A stretch of 64,000 nucleotides of DNA. Origin: Desulfobacterales bacterium (GTDB lineage: Bacteria > Desulfobacterota > Desulfobacteria > Desulfobacterales > JAIPEE01). The DNA lies in contig JAIPEE010000004.1 of assembly GCA_021737275.1 (NCBI GenBank), positions 109,263-173,262 on the forward strand. Direction: 5' to 3'. Position 1 is the first letter of the stretch; each line of letters opens with the position of its first letter. The position numbers were made by a program, and so were the translations under genes. The notes below the pieces were generated by a model. It made no database searches. It was given only the letters and a program-made list of their open reading frames with translations, and was not told the DNA's origin. This document shows positions 8,459 through 17,844 of the stretch, piece by piece.

Positions 8459-9439
8459 ATGTGGATTCAGTATATATTGTTAATAGTCGGATTTGTTTTA
8501 CTTTACTATGGCGCTGAATGGCTCGTTAAGGGGTCCTCAAATCTTGCCCGAAGCCTGGGTATAACGCCACTTGTCATCGGGTTGACCGTAGTTGCTTTCG
8601 GCACTTCCGCTCCTGAACTGGTAGTTAGTTTTGTAGCATCTATCCAGAACAAAAGCATGATTGCGGTGGGAAACGTAATCGGAAGTAATATTTGCAATAT
8701 TGCACTTGTTCTCGGTATGGCCGCTTTTTTAATGCCGATTACAAGTAATAAATCCGTTGTCAAACGCGACATTCCGATTATGCTCGCCATATCAGTATTT
8801 TTACTATTGATTTCTCTTAATTCGATGATCAGCAGACTCGAGGGAATTGTTTTATTTGCAGGTGTCATTCTTTACACCATATATAATTATCGGGTCTCCA
8901 AAAAGGAGAGTGCGCTGGTTTCTGAAGTGGAAACTTCTGACGCTGAAGCTGAGCTGAATGATATCGGGCTTATTGAGTCGAGACCAAAACAGCTTTTCCT
9001 AATTTTTTTCGGAATCGCCGGTGTGGTTATCGGTGCCCAGGTACTCATAGATGCAGCAACGATTGTCATGAGGGAGTTCGGTGTCAGTGAAAAATTCATC
9101 GGACTTACGATCGTGGCATTTGGAACATCTTTGCCTGAACTGGCCACCTCCGTTGTAGCAGCCCTAAAAAAAGAGATGGACATTAGTATTGGAAATCTGA
9201 TTGGAAGTAATGTGTTCAATATTCTAAGCGTTATCGGAGCCGCTTCCATTGTTAGACCGATCCCAATTCCCGGTGGGTTTATCGAAAGCGGGCTGGTCAT
9301 CGATTATGGTGTAATGCTGAGCATCTGTATTCTGACATGGCTGATGATGCGAACAAACTATACGGTTTCCCGAAGGTCCGGGTTTGTGCTTTTATGCTGT
9401 TATGTCGGCTATCTCGCTTATTTAATTCCCAATGCTTGA
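8459..9439 (+). CDS. Calcium/sodium antiporter, CaCA family (YrbG type)
   Basis: This 326-residue membrane exchanger contains the two inverted alpha-repeats of the CaCA superfamily. The first reads GLTVVAFGTSAPEL and then GNVIGSNICN; the second GLTIVAFGTSLPEL and then GNLIGSNVFN. The acidic and polar residues of these motifs line the ion-binding site in family members. About ten hydrophobic segments fit the usual topology, and the length is typical. The start chosen is ATG 8459, preceded by AAGGAGAT; a longer form from 8435 would place this ribosome binding site inside the gene. A candidate sigma-54 promoter lies upstream. It probably exchanges Ca2+ for Na+ or H+ across the inner membrane. 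Confidence 0.92.
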   Translation: MWIQYILLIVGFVLLYYGAEWLVKGSSNLARSLGITPLVIGLTVVAFGTSAPELVVSFVASIQNKSMIAVGNVIGSNICNIALVLGMAAFLMPITSNKSVVKRDIPIMLAISVFLLLISLNSMISRLEGIVLFAGVILYTIYNYRVSKKESALVSEVETSDAEAELNDIGLIESRPKQLFLIFFGIAGVVIGAQVLIDAATIVMREFGVSEKFIGLTIVAFGTSLPELATSVVAALKKEMDISIGNLIGSNVFNILSVIGAASIVRPIPIPGGFIESGLVIDYGVMLSICILTWLMMRTNYTVSRRSGFVLLCCYVGYLAYLIPNA

Positions 9440-9466
9440 TTTATGTTGTTATCGAAAACTGGGCAA

Positions 9467-9587
9467 TGAGTGGTGAGGCATGGGTAAATTCGCCTATTTT
9501 TTCATCACTCATCACTCAGTACTTTCTACTTCTTTTTTCCTCCTCACTTCCTATTTTTATTTTTTTACAAGATTCATCGCTCAGTAC
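9467..9587. repeat. Imperfect inverted and direct repeats between convergent genes
   Basis: TGAGTGGTGAGGCATG (9467-9482) is an imperfect inverted partner of CATCACTCATCACTCA (9503-9518). A further near-direct copy, ATCACTCAGTACT (9511-9523) against ATCGCTCAGTACT (9575-9587), follows in a T-rich stretch. It lies between the ends of the convergent antiporter and NtrC-type regulator genes, so it may end transcription, or it may be a decayed repeat element. Confidence 0.4.
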
Positions 9588-9594
9588 TCAGAAC

Positions 9595-11016
9595 TTATTT
9601 TTTTTTGTTTTGACCGGACAAGCTCCGGATGCTGTTGCCGTCAATGTCTACATCTTTCATCAGTCGGTGAAGATATTGGCGTTTAATGCCTGCTTTTTCA
9701 GCCGCTTTGCTGACATTGCCGGCGTTTTCTCTGAGCAGTGATTCAATGTACTGCTTGTGAAACATGTGGGTTACACGATCTTTTGCCTCATGAAAAGTAA
9801 GTCTGGTGAAGTCAGAACTTAAATCGGATTGAAGGTCTATATCTTCATTTTCAAGAAACAGGTCTTTTACCTCCAACATTTGTGTTCTGCAGTAAATTAC
9901 ACCTCTTTCAATCGTGTTTTCCAACTCCCGAACATTGCCTGGAAAATCATTGGACATTATGGCCTGCATTGCTTCAGGTGAGATCTCCCGGATATCCTTT
10001 TGATAGAGTCGTGCATATTTTTTAAGGAAATGATGGCTCAATATTGGAATATCCTGCTTTCTCTCGTTGAGAGAGGGCAATTCAAAATTGATAACATTGA
10101 GCCGGTAATACAGATCTTCTCTAAAGGTTTTTTCTTTTATGGCTGTTTTGAGATTACAATTGGTGGCAGCAATGAAACGCAAATCGGCTTTTTTTGTAGT
10201 TACGCTGCCGACCGGCTTATACTCACCTTCCTGAAGAAGTCTTAGCAGTTTGGTCTGCATCAACAGGCTGAGATCTCCAATTTCATCCAAAAATAATGTG
10301 CCTTCATGGGCCTCCTCTACCAGCCCTTTTTTATCTTTCCATGCCCCGGTAAATGCACCCTTGATGTGTCCGAAAAGCTCACTTTCCAAGACATTTTCGG
10401 GAATTGCCGTACAGTTTATGGTAATAAGTTTCCTTGTACACCTCTGACTATGCCGGTGAATGGCCTTAGCGACAAGCTCTTTGCCGGTGCCGCTTGCTCC
10501 GGTGATCAGCACGGTGCCCATAGTGGGCGACACTTGCCGAATGCGTTCAAAAATTTCCTTCATTACCGGCGTCGACCCGATGAGAGAGGAAAAACAATTT
10601 TGATCGGCCAGTGCTTCCCGAAGGGTATCATTTTCCTTTAACATTTTCTGCCATTTCATGACCTGTTCTATGGTCACAAGAATACGCTCCCGTTTAAAAG
10701 GTTTGGAAATGTAGTCATGTGCGCCTTTCCGCGTCGCCTCTACAGCGGTATCAATTGTAGCGTAAGCGGTCATCATGATAACCGATACTTTCGGGTTCAT
10801 TTTCTTTATTTTTTCAAGAAGCGCAATGCCGCCGATTTTGGGCATTTTCAGATCCGAGATTACAAGGTCAAACGGTTGGCTTTCAAACAACTCAAGGGCT
10901 TTAACCGGATCTGATTCGGTTGTAACTTCATGCGCCGTTTCATCGGTAATGATTCGTTCAATCAACAGCAGCATATCTTTTTCATCATCAATTACTAAAA
11001 TTTTTCCTACCATCAT
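9595..11016 (-). CDS. NtrC-family sigma-54-dependent response regulator
   Basis: This 473-residue protein has three domains. Residues 4-120 are a receiver with phosphoacceptor D55 in ISDLKMPKIGG and K105. Residues about 143-375 are the AAA+ activator domain with Walker A GASGTGKE (173-180), the sigma-54 contact loop GAFTGA (220-225) and Walker B LFLDEIGD (241-248). The C-terminus (about 415-460) is a Fis-type helix-turn-helix, NVSKAAEKAGIKRQYLHRLM. It should activate RpoN-dependent promoters as an oligomer. The start overlaps the stop of the upstream kinase gene (ATGATG; either ATG may be used), so it is translationally coupled to its probable cognate kinase. The candidate RpoN site in front of the convergent antiporter gene is an obvious target to test. 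Confidence 0.95.
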   Translation of the reverse strand: MMVGKILVIDDEKDMLLLIERIITDETAHEVTTESDPVKALELFESQPFDLVISDLKMPKIGGIALLEKIKKMNPKVSVIMMTAYATIDTAVEATRKGAHDYISKPFKRERILVTIEQVMKWQKMLKENDTLREALADQNCFSSLIGSTPVMKEIFERIRQVSPTMGTVLITGASGTGKELVAKAIHRHSQRCTRKLITINCTAIPENVLESELFGHIKGAFTGAWKDKKGLVEEAHEGTLFLDEIGDLSLLMQTKLLRLLQEGEYKPVGSVTTKKADLRFIAATNCNLKTAIKEKTFREDLYYRLNVINFELPSLNERKQDIPILSHHFLKKYARLYQKDIREISPEAMQAIMSNDFPGNVRELENTIERGVIYCRTQMLEVKDLFLENEDIDLQSDLSSDFTRLTFHEAKDRVTHMFHKQYIESLLRENAGNVSKAAEKAGIKRQYLHRLMKDVDIDGNSIRSLSGQNKKK

Positions 11017-13160
11017 TCCTCACAATCTTTAATGGGCAGCTCCACTGTAAAGGTCACACCCCTGGTTTGACTGATACACTCTATTGTACCGCCAAATTTG
11101 GTAACAATACCGTAGCTTACAAAAAGCCCCAGACCGTTCCCTTCGCCTTCAGGTTTCGTAGTGTAAAATGGCTCAAATATGTGATCCAGATTCGCCGGGT
11201 CAACCCCGCTTCCTGTATCTCGGAGTATAACTCGTGCTTTCCGTCTTGCCTTATCAAGATAGGTACTTATTGTTATCGAACCCCCTCCGGGCATGGATGC
11301 AACCGCGTTGTTAATCAGGTTCAAAAACACCTGCTGCAGTTGATGCGTATCTCCATTAACCGGAGGAATCTCTTTTTCAAAATTAGTAAAAAGCTTAATC
11401 TGATTTATTTCAAGATTATGATGGACAACTCTGAGAATTTCTTGAAGGCAGCGGTTCATGTCACAATACGCTGAATGTTCATCCCGTTCACGAGAGAAAC
11501 TGAGAAGATTTTCCACAATTTTTTTGCAATGCAGTCCCTGACGTTCAATAATTTTCAGATCCTCATATTCCTGGCTGCCCGGCTTTTTTTTCCGTAATAA
11601 CAGGTCACAAAAACCGAGGATAACGCCCAGCGGATTATTGATTTCATGGGCAACTCCCGCTGCCAGCGTCCCGACTGATGCAAGTTTTTCTGCATTGATG
11701 AGATGCCGCTCCAGATTTCTTATTTCGGTAATATCCCTTGCAATACAAAGCACCGCAGTAATATTACCGTTCTTACTTTTCAAGGGCATGAAGTTGGCAT
11801 TTATCCAAATATTTTTTCCGTTTATTTTAAATATCAACTCATCATGAACGCTTTTATTTTTATTATAAACTTGTTGTAAAATATCGATCTGTCTCTTGGC
11901 GCTTTCTTCCGAAAAAGCTTCAAAAATGCTCTTTCCAATAAGATTTTTCGGGCTTGTACCGAAGAAGGCGGCGGTAAAGCTGTTTGCCGATTGAAAGATC
12001 CCGTTTTTGTCGATGGTATAGATAAAGTCTTCTGCGCTTTCCACGAGAGAACGATAATTTTCCTCCGAACGACCCAGCTCTGCCGTTCTTATTCGTATCT
12101 GTTCTTTTAACCGTCCCGACCATCTCCTTTCAAGAAACAGTATGGACAGTGCTGCCGAAAGAATAATGATAATAACAAAACCCTGAAGGCTCAATTGCCA
12201 GAGGTGGCCCTCTTCCAGGGCCTCTTCTATTTCCGAGACTGGTGCCACCACCGCAACCGACCATTTTTGAGGAGGTTTATTAGAAATAGAGATAGGGGTA
12301 AAAGCGATCAGTTTGTTTATTTTACCTGTATTACCCCGGTGCCATCCTGAAACATATGAACCGGTGCCCTCATCCCCTTTGAGCATTTTTTCCTTCTGAA
12401 TAAAATTGATTGTGTAAAAGGAAATGTCGGGATGTTTTTCCGAGCGAACAGTAAATGCGCTCTTTCCGATAAAAGACACATCCGGATGGTAGAGAAAATA
12501 GCCTTTTTCATCAATGATCCATGCATAACCGGTTTTCCCGGAGTGGATATCTTTTATAAAGGGTGCCAGAAATATGGAAATATTAATATGGAAAATCAGC
12601 AGCTCCGTTTCATCGCCAATTAACGGAGCGGCCATTATCAGATGGATTTCAGAAGCGTTTGTCTGAGGCCTTGAAACCCACACCGAGTGGTCTGATGCCG
12701 CCTTAAGTTGAACCGGGTCCGTTATGTTAACGTCTATATTTTCTATCTCCTTCCATGGTGAATGGGGGGTATACGAATATGTTATGCGGTTTTCAAGATT
12801 TACACTTTCAATTTTCCAGACACCGCTTTCCTGTACACGGTTAAACTCGTTTTGAATTTCAAGATGCTGAAATGAGGGAGTGCTGTTCATGACAGCGATA
12901 TTTTCAGATAGCAAAAGCAGCTCTTTTTGAAGAAAGCGCAGTTCCCGTTCAATTAAAGTTTTTACACTTCGGGCAACATAGAGCTGTTCCTCATTAAACT
13001 GCTTATCAACCACTTCGCGCATTTCACGACTTGACCAAAAACTAAGAATCGTTCCCAATGCAATGCAGGTTATTGCTATATAAACCACAATAAAAACAAT
13101 ACGGGATTCAATTTTTGGACGAGTTGCTCTAATCATATAGTTGTTAACAGCAAACATCAT
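11013..13160 (-). CDS. Sensor histidine kinase: double-Cache, PAS, HisKA, HATPase
   Basis: The protein has a helix near residues 20-42, a large periplasmic Cache-type sensor of about 280 residues (GYAWIIDEKGYFLYHP is typical), a second helix, a PAS domain and a kinase core. The H-box VAHEINNPLGVI is intact, as are the N-box (NLINNAVAS), G1 (DTGSGV) and the FEPFYTTKPEGEGNGLGL F/G2 region. It is therefore a complete kinase, unlike the paralogue-like protein at 3155-4840. It overlaps the NtrC-type regulator gene and surely forms a pair with it. The start is uncertain: GTG 13178, ATG 13160, ATG 13157 and ATG 13136 are all in frame and none has a strong ribosome binding site. Confidence 0.92.
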   Translation of the reverse strand: MMFAVNNYMIRATRPKIESRIVFIVVYIAITCIALGTILSFWSSREMREVVDKQFNEEQLYVARSVKTLIERELRFLQKELLLLSENIAVMNSTPSFQHLEIQNEFNRVQESGVWKIESVNLENRITYSYTPHSPWKEIENIDVNITDPVQLKAASDHSVWVSRPQTNASEIHLIMAAPLIGDETELLIFHINISIFLAPFIKDIHSGKTGYAWIIDEKGYFLYHPDVSFIGKSAFTVRSEKHPDISFYTINFIQKEKMLKGDEGTGSYVSGWHRGNTGKINKLIAFTPISISNKPPQKWSVAVVAPVSEIEEALEEGHLWQLSLQGFVIIIILSAALSILFLERRWSGRLKEQIRIRTAELGRSEENYRSLVESAEDFIYTIDKNGIFQSANSFTAAFFGTSPKNLIGKSIFEAFSEESAKRQIDILQQVYNKNKSVHDELIFKINGKNIWINANFMPLKSKNGNITAVLCIARDITEIRNLERHLINAEKLASVGTLAAGVAHEINNPLGVILGFCDLLLRKKKPGSQEYEDLKIIERQGLHCKKIVENLLSFSRERDEHSAYCDMNRCLQEILRVVHHNLEINQIKLFTNFEKEIPPVNGDTHQLQQVFLNLINNAVASMPGGGSITISTYLDKARRKARVILRDTGSGVDPANLDHIFEPFYTTKPEGEGNGLGLFVSYGIVTKFGGTIECISQTRGVTFTVELPIKDCEE

Positions 13161-13312
13161 GCCTATTACAGTAAACACTATGTCCGTGTTTTAAAAAAAT
13201 ATGAATCCATGTAACTATTTGTAATTAAATTATATATTAAATAACTCATCATACAGGCGCAAATCATGCCGACGCACATTACCCGTCAACTTTTTTTACA
13301 TGATGCAAAGAG

Positions 13313-13465
13313 GTGCTTACCGATCAGGCGGGCGTTATTAACACGGGGAAAACGCGGCGGGCGGCTTGTGAAGGTTTATTGGAGGTGGCCGGAAACTTAA
13401 ACCACATGGCAAAAACCTCATCACCATGTACGGCCCTCCTGAAAAAGGGTAAAGCCTACTTGTAA
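13313..13465 (+). other. Short GTG-start ORF in a GC-rich patch of a 330-bp gap
   Basis: The gap between the sensor kinase and ybdG contains one GC-rich patch (about 13325-13400) in an otherwise AT-rich gap. A 50-codon frame starts with GTG 13313 and ends TAA 13465, encoding a basic peptide with TGKTRRAACEGLLEVAG. There is no ribosome binding site at a sensible distance and I recognise no family. It could be a fragment of a decayed mobile gene or a chance frame. Nothing else is seen in the gap. Confidence 0.2.
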
Positions 13466-13509
13466 GTTATTAAAATTTATTTAAAAAATTGCTAAATAAT
13501 ATTCAAATT

Positions 13510-14730
13510 TTATTTAGCAATTGAACCGGCCAACTTTTCAAAATTACGACCGGTAGGATTCTGAAATATCCTTAAATCAAATTCTGACATTCCCGCCAGG
13601 AGATGATCAAAAATATCCGCCTGAATATCTTCATAGTTTGCCCAGGCCGTGTCATTTGTAAATACATATATTTCAATGGGAAGCCCTGTCTCGCAAGGTG
13701 GAAGCTGGCGTATAATAAACGTCATTCCCTGGTGAATTTTTTTATGATTTTTCAGATAAGCCACAATATAAGCCCTGAATGTTCCAATATTAGTCATTCT
13801 TCGGCCATTTATCAGCACATCCGGATCTACGCCCTGCTCTTCATTATATTTTTTAAGCTCTTCTTCTTTTCGGACAACATAATCTTTCAAAATCTTGACT
13901 CTTTTGAATTTTTCAACCATTGCATCATCACAGAACCGGACACTTTCGATGTCAATGTAAATCGCCCTCTTGATACGGCGACCACCGCTGAGCTGCATGC
14001 CGCGCCAGTTTTTAAAGGTCTCCTCTATTAATTTATGGGTCGGGATAATGGTAAACGTTTTATCCCAATTCTGTATTTTGATGGTATGAAGGGCAATATC
14101 CACAACATCACCGTCCGCACCGTACTTGGGAACTTCAATCCAGTCTCCAACCCGTACCAGATCATTTGAACTGATCTGAAGGCTGGTTACAAATGAAAGG
14201 ATGGTATCTCTGAATATTAACAGCAAAACGGCGGTCATTGCGCCAAAGCTGCTGAAGATAATCAGCGGGGATCGACCAAGCAGACTGCTGATGATAACCG
14301 TACCGCCTATGAGATATATAAGAATTTTTATAACCTGAATATAACCTTTTATGGATCGACCCTTTGACACATCACTATGGGTATAAATTTCATTGAGGCC
14401 TGTCAGTAAAGCGCCGGCAAGAAAGAGGAGAAGCCACCAGAAAACAGCCATTGATATTTTCTGGATAATCTCTTCCGCAAAAGGAAACAAGTTCGCACTG
14501 CTGAATATAACTATAAGGGGGGCCAGGTATGCGATGCGTCTTAGCGGGCCTTCCTGGAAAAGCGCATCATCAAATTTTGTTTTTGATTTTATAATGAGCG
14601 TTGCCATTGTTTTGACAACATATCTTTTGGTTATAAAATAAGATATGTAGGAGATGCAGATAACCGCAACCATTTTGATAATATAACCCACGTAAGGATA
14701 CTGTTTGAAAAATTCCTGCAAAGTGTCCAT
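13510..14730 (-). CDS. ybdG: YbdG-type mechanosensitive channel (MscS family)
   Basis: This is a 406-residue MscS-family channel closely resembling E. coli YbdG. Shared stretches include PKYGADGDVVDI, the SGGRRIKRAIYIDI segment, RRMTNIGTFRAYI and the C-terminal IQADIFDHLL. Several N-terminal transmembrane helices lead into the pore-lining helix and the cytoplasmic beta domain. YbdG/MscM opens on membrane tension and helps cells survive osmotic downshift. I chose ATG 14730, preceded by AGGAG at 9 bp, because it gives a length near YbdG's 415 residues; an ATG at 14820 with a GAGG-type site would add 30 residues. It is divergent from recD2. Confidence 0.88.
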   Translation of the reverse strand: MDTLQEFFKQYPYVGYIIKMVAVICISYISYFITKRYVVKTMATLIIKSKTKFDDALFQEGPLRRIAYLAPLIVIFSSANLFPFAEEIIQKISMAVFWWLLLFLAGALLTGLNEIYTHSDVSKGRSIKGYIQVIKILIYLIGGTVIISSLLGRSPLIIFSSFGAMTAVLLLIFRDTILSFVTSLQISSNDLVRVGDWIEVPKYGADGDVVDIALHTIKIQNWDKTFTIIPTHKLIEETFKNWRGMQLSGGRRIKRAIYIDIESVRFCDDAMVEKFKRVKILKDYVVRKEEELKKYNEEQGVDPDVLINGRRMTNIGTFRAYIVAYLKNHKKIHQGMTFIIRQLPPCETGLPIEIYVFTNDTAWANYEDIQADIFDHLLAGMSEFDLRIFQNPTGRNFEKLAGSIAK

Positions 14731-14925
14731 CAACAAATTCTCCTGATATATTATTAGCAAAAACAAACGACCGATAATAATTTGGTAAAAAAGGAAAACA
14801 AGATGATCTTTTAATTTCATATAAAAGCGCCCTCGTCAAATTGAATCCGACTATTGAAAAAATTGGATTGAAAAGATTTTAATTAACTGGTTTTATAGAG
14901 GTTATTGAAAACCTCAGGAGATTTC

Positions 14926-17100
14926 ATGCAGAAAACGCTTTCAGGACAGATAGAGCGAATTACATATACCAGTGAAGAGGATGGCTTTACCATTGCAAAA
15001 GTAAAGGTCCGCGGACACAGGGATCTTGTAACGGTTGTCGGTAACATTATTGCACCGGCTCCTGGTGAAATAATTGATATGCAGGGAGAGTGGTCTGCCC
15101 ATCAGGTTTATGGTGAACAGTTCAAGATCTCAAGCTATCAGACAAAGGTGCCGGCAACAGTTTATGGTATCCGGAAATATCTGGGTTCGGGCCTGGTCAA
15201 CGGTATCGGGCCCAAAATGGCAAGTCGTATTGTAAAAAAATTCGGCGAAAAAACCCTGGATACTATTGAAAGTGAAACGGAAAAACTTTCCCAGGTTGAC
15301 GGTATCGGCAAGAAACGCATTGCAATGATCAAAACGGCATGGGATGAGCAACGGGAGATCCGGAATGTTATGATCTTTCTGCAATCCCATGGCGTCGGTT
15401 CAGGTTATGCCTCAAAGATTTTCAAACAGTATGGTGATCATTCCATCGAAGTGGTAACGGAAAACCCATATAAGCTGGCCACCGATATTTTCGGCATCGG
15501 TTTTGTTACCGCAGACAATATTGCAGAAAAACTCGGCTTTGAAAAATCATCTCCTTTCCGGATTCGTGCCGGTATTATATATGTATTACACCGGCTTTCC
15601 GATGAGGGGCACGTCTATTTCCCTTATGAGCCGCTCACTGAAAAATCCTGTGAGATTCTCCAAGTTGAAAAGGAGCTTGTCCGCCAGGGCATTGCCGATA
15701 TTGCTACAGATAAACAGGTTATAATCGAAGATCTCAATGATGATGTTGAAAATTTTCATCAAAATCATAAAGCCGTTTATCTTGCCAAATTCCATCTATG
15801 CGAAACCCGTATTGCCGGAAGATTGAAAATTCTGCTGACTGCACCTGTATCTCCCCTGTCTCATCTCAATGCGGATCAGGTTATTCAAAAACTTCATCAG
15901 GAGCTTCATATCCGTCTGGCAGAACAGCAGGAGACGGCTATTCGCAGTTTTCTTAAAAAAAAGGTGATGGTGATCACCGGCGGACCCGGAACAGGAAAGA
16001 CCACCATCATCAATGCCGTCATTAAAATATGCCGGGCCGAGCGTCTCAAGGTTCTGATGGCAGCCCCCACAGGCCGGGCCGCCAAAAGGATGAATGAGGC
16101 CACCGGCCATGAAGCCAAAACCATTCATCGCCTGCTTGAATTCAATATGCAGCAGGGCGGTTTTCAGAAAAATGATGAAGATCCCCTTGAATGTCATGTT
16201 CTTATTGTAGATGAAGTTTCCATGGTGGATACGATTCTGATGCATTACCTGCTAAAAGCCGTACCACCCAATGCCATCCTTGTCCTGGTGGGAGATGTTC
16301 ACCAGTTGCCCTCTGTCGGGGCAGGAAATGTATTGAGCGATATTATTAACTCAGGTGTCGTGCCGTTTGTAACGCTCAATGAAATCTTCAGGCAGGCAAA
16401 GGAGAGCCGGATTATTGTTAATGCCCACCGGATAAACCATGGCAATTTCCCCAAACTTGAACCCTATCCGCCCAATAATGATTTTTACTTTATCGAACAG
16501 AATGATCCTGAGCGTGTTGTGGATATGATTCTGACCATGGCCAAAGAGCGAATCCCAAAACGGTATGGCCTTGATCCGGTGAATGATATCCAGGTGCTGA
16601 GCCCCATGCACAAAGGTCTTGTGGGGGCAGGTAATCTGAATATCCGTTTGCAGGAAAAATTAAATCCCGGAAGAACTGAAGTGACACGCGGCGGAACCGG
16701 TTTCAGGCTCAATGACAAGGTCATGCAGATCAGAAATAACTATGACAAAAATATTTATAACGGCGATGTCGGCCGGATCAGGGTAATAAATCCGGAGGAC
16801 CGGGAGGTCATCATATCGTTTGATGGAACTGATGTCAGCTATACCTATGCCGACCTTGATGAAGTGGTACTCTCCTATGCCGTATCCATTCACAAATCAC
16901 AGGGATCTGAATACCCGGCGGTAATTGTTCCGATTATGACCCAGCACTTTGTGCTTTTACAGCGAAACCTTATCTATACAGCCGTAACTCGCGGAAAAAA
17001 ACTAGCAATTCTGATAGGAAGTAAAAAAGCGCTTGTTATGGGCATCAAAAACAACAAAACAAAAAAACGGTTTACAAACCTGAGTGCAAGATTGAAATAG
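14926..17100 (+). CDS. recD2: RecD2-type ATP-dependent DNA helicase
   Basis: This is a 724-residue superfamily 1B helicase. The N-terminal OB-like part and helix-hairpin-helix repeats (SGLVNGIGPKMASRIV, LSQVDGIGKKRIA, FGIGFVTADNIAEKLG) mark the RecD2 subfamily, which lacks RecB and RecC partners. Walker A is GGPGTGKT (about 352-359) and Walker B is VDEVSM (about 428-433); the motif VSIHKSQGSEYPAV and the terminal TAVTRGKK complete the core. It unwinds DNA 5' to 3' and contributes to repair. The start taken is ATG 14926, which has AGGAG 6 bp upstream; the TTG at 14905 lies before that site. There are no close co-directional neighbours. Confidence 0.95.
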   Translation: MQKTLSGQIERITYTSEEDGFTIAKVKVRGHRDLVTVVGNIIAPAPGEIIDMQGEWSAHQVYGEQFKISSYQTKVPATVYGIRKYLGSGLVNGIGPKMASRIVKKFGEKTLDTIESETEKLSQVDGIGKKRIAMIKTAWDEQREIRNVMIFLQSHGVGSGYASKIFKQYGDHSIEVVTENPYKLATDIFGIGFVTADNIAEKLGFEKSSPFRIRAGIIYVLHRLSDEGHVYFPYEPLTEKSCEILQVEKELVRQGIADIATDKQVIIEDLNDDVENFHQNHKAVYLAKFHLCETRIAGRLKILLTAPVSPLSHLNADQVIQKLHQELHIRLAEQQETAIRSFLKKKVMVITGGPGTGKTTIINAVIKICRAERLKVLMAAPTGRAAKRMNEATGHEAKTIHRLLEFNMQQGGFQKNDEDPLECHVLIVDEVSMVDTILMHYLLKAVPPNAILVLVGDVHQLPSVGAGNVLSDIINSGVVPFVTLNEIFRQAKESRIIVNAHRINHGNFPKLEPYPPNNDFYFIEQNDPERVVDMILTMAKERIPKRYGLDPVNDIQVLSPMHKGLVGAGNLNIRLQEKLNPGRTEVTRGGTGFRLNDKVMQIRNNYDKNIYNGDVGRIRVINPEDREVIISFDGTDVSYTYADLDEVVLSYAVSIHKSQGSEYPAVIVPIMTQHFVLLQRNLIYTAVTRGKKLAILIGSKKALVMGIKNNKTKKRFTNLSARLK

Positions 17101-17166
17101 GATAGTTAGTAAAGTCCCATATGGCTTTCAGATTATTACCTTCACAATGAAGATAAGGTCATATTT

Positions 17167-17637
17167 TTATTTACGTGCTTTCCCGGTAAAATGTTCAATC
17201 TCGATTTTCACTACAGTGGTGTCATCCCAAAATTTCTTCATATAATTTTTACCCGCTTTCATAAACTCCGGTGAATACTTATTTATTACGGATAGCAGTA
17301 TTTCTTCTTTTTTTGCATCATCTGCCACTTTAGATGCTTTTCCAAAAGCAATGGCGCTTTCATAGTCCGTATCAAACTCGTTGGCCAGCACATTTGATTT
17401 GGTTACCACGCAAAAGGAAACATTTTCGCAATTTTTAATATTATCTATTTTATGGCCTTCGTGGCCACAATGAAAGCAGATACAATCATCGATATACGTG
17501 TAATTCAGAGGTACACCATATGGATAACCATTTTCATCAATTGTTGAAAGTACGCCATATGATCCCTTTTTAATAATTTCCAGCGCTGAATTTTTATCAA
17601 GTTCACGCTCTTTATCTCTCATCACTTCTCTGAACAT
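17167..17637 (-). CDS. NimA-like pyridoxamine 5'-phosphate oxidase-fold flavoprotein
   Basis: This 156-residue protein has a split-barrel FMN-binding fold related to the 5-nitroimidazole resistance protein NimA. The opening MRDKERELDKNSALEIIKKG and the YGVLSTIDENGYPYGVPLNY strand pair are characteristic, as is FHCGHEGHKIDNIK, which carries the conserved His and Lys region. Such proteins bind FMN and may reduce nitro compounds or other small molecules; they are common in anaerobes. A good AGGAG sits 8 bp before the ATG. It converges on recD2 with 66 bp between the stops. Confidence 0.88.
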   Translation of the reverse strand: MFREVMRDKERELDKNSALEIIKKGSYGVLSTIDENGYPYGVPLNYTYIDDCICFHCGHEGHKIDNIKNCENVSFCVVTKSNVLANEFDTDYESAIAFGKASKVADDAKKEEILLSVINKYSPEFMKAGKNYMKKFWDDTTVVKIEIEHFTGKARK

Positions 17638-17792
17638 ATCTCTTCTCCTCTATTGAATTTTATATCGTACTTAAACGTTCAGCATGGTACGATTATTACA
17701 GTACCGGAATGATGAAATCAAATAAATTATCGAGTTAATCGTAGCATAGGGTATATTACAATAACTGAAGACAAATCTGAATAAATAATATA

Positions 17793-17824
17793 AACGGCTC
17801 AGGAAATGTTATTCCCCAGCCGTT
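17793..17824 (-). terminator. Probable terminator downstream of htpX
   Basis: AACGGCT (17793-17799) pairs with AGCCGTT (17818-17824), and read on the minus strand the stem is followed by TATATTATTT. It begins 20 bp after the htpX stop. The T-run is weak, so confidence is moderate. Confidence 0.5.
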
Positions 17825-17844
17825 CATTCCTGGGATAACAAATT

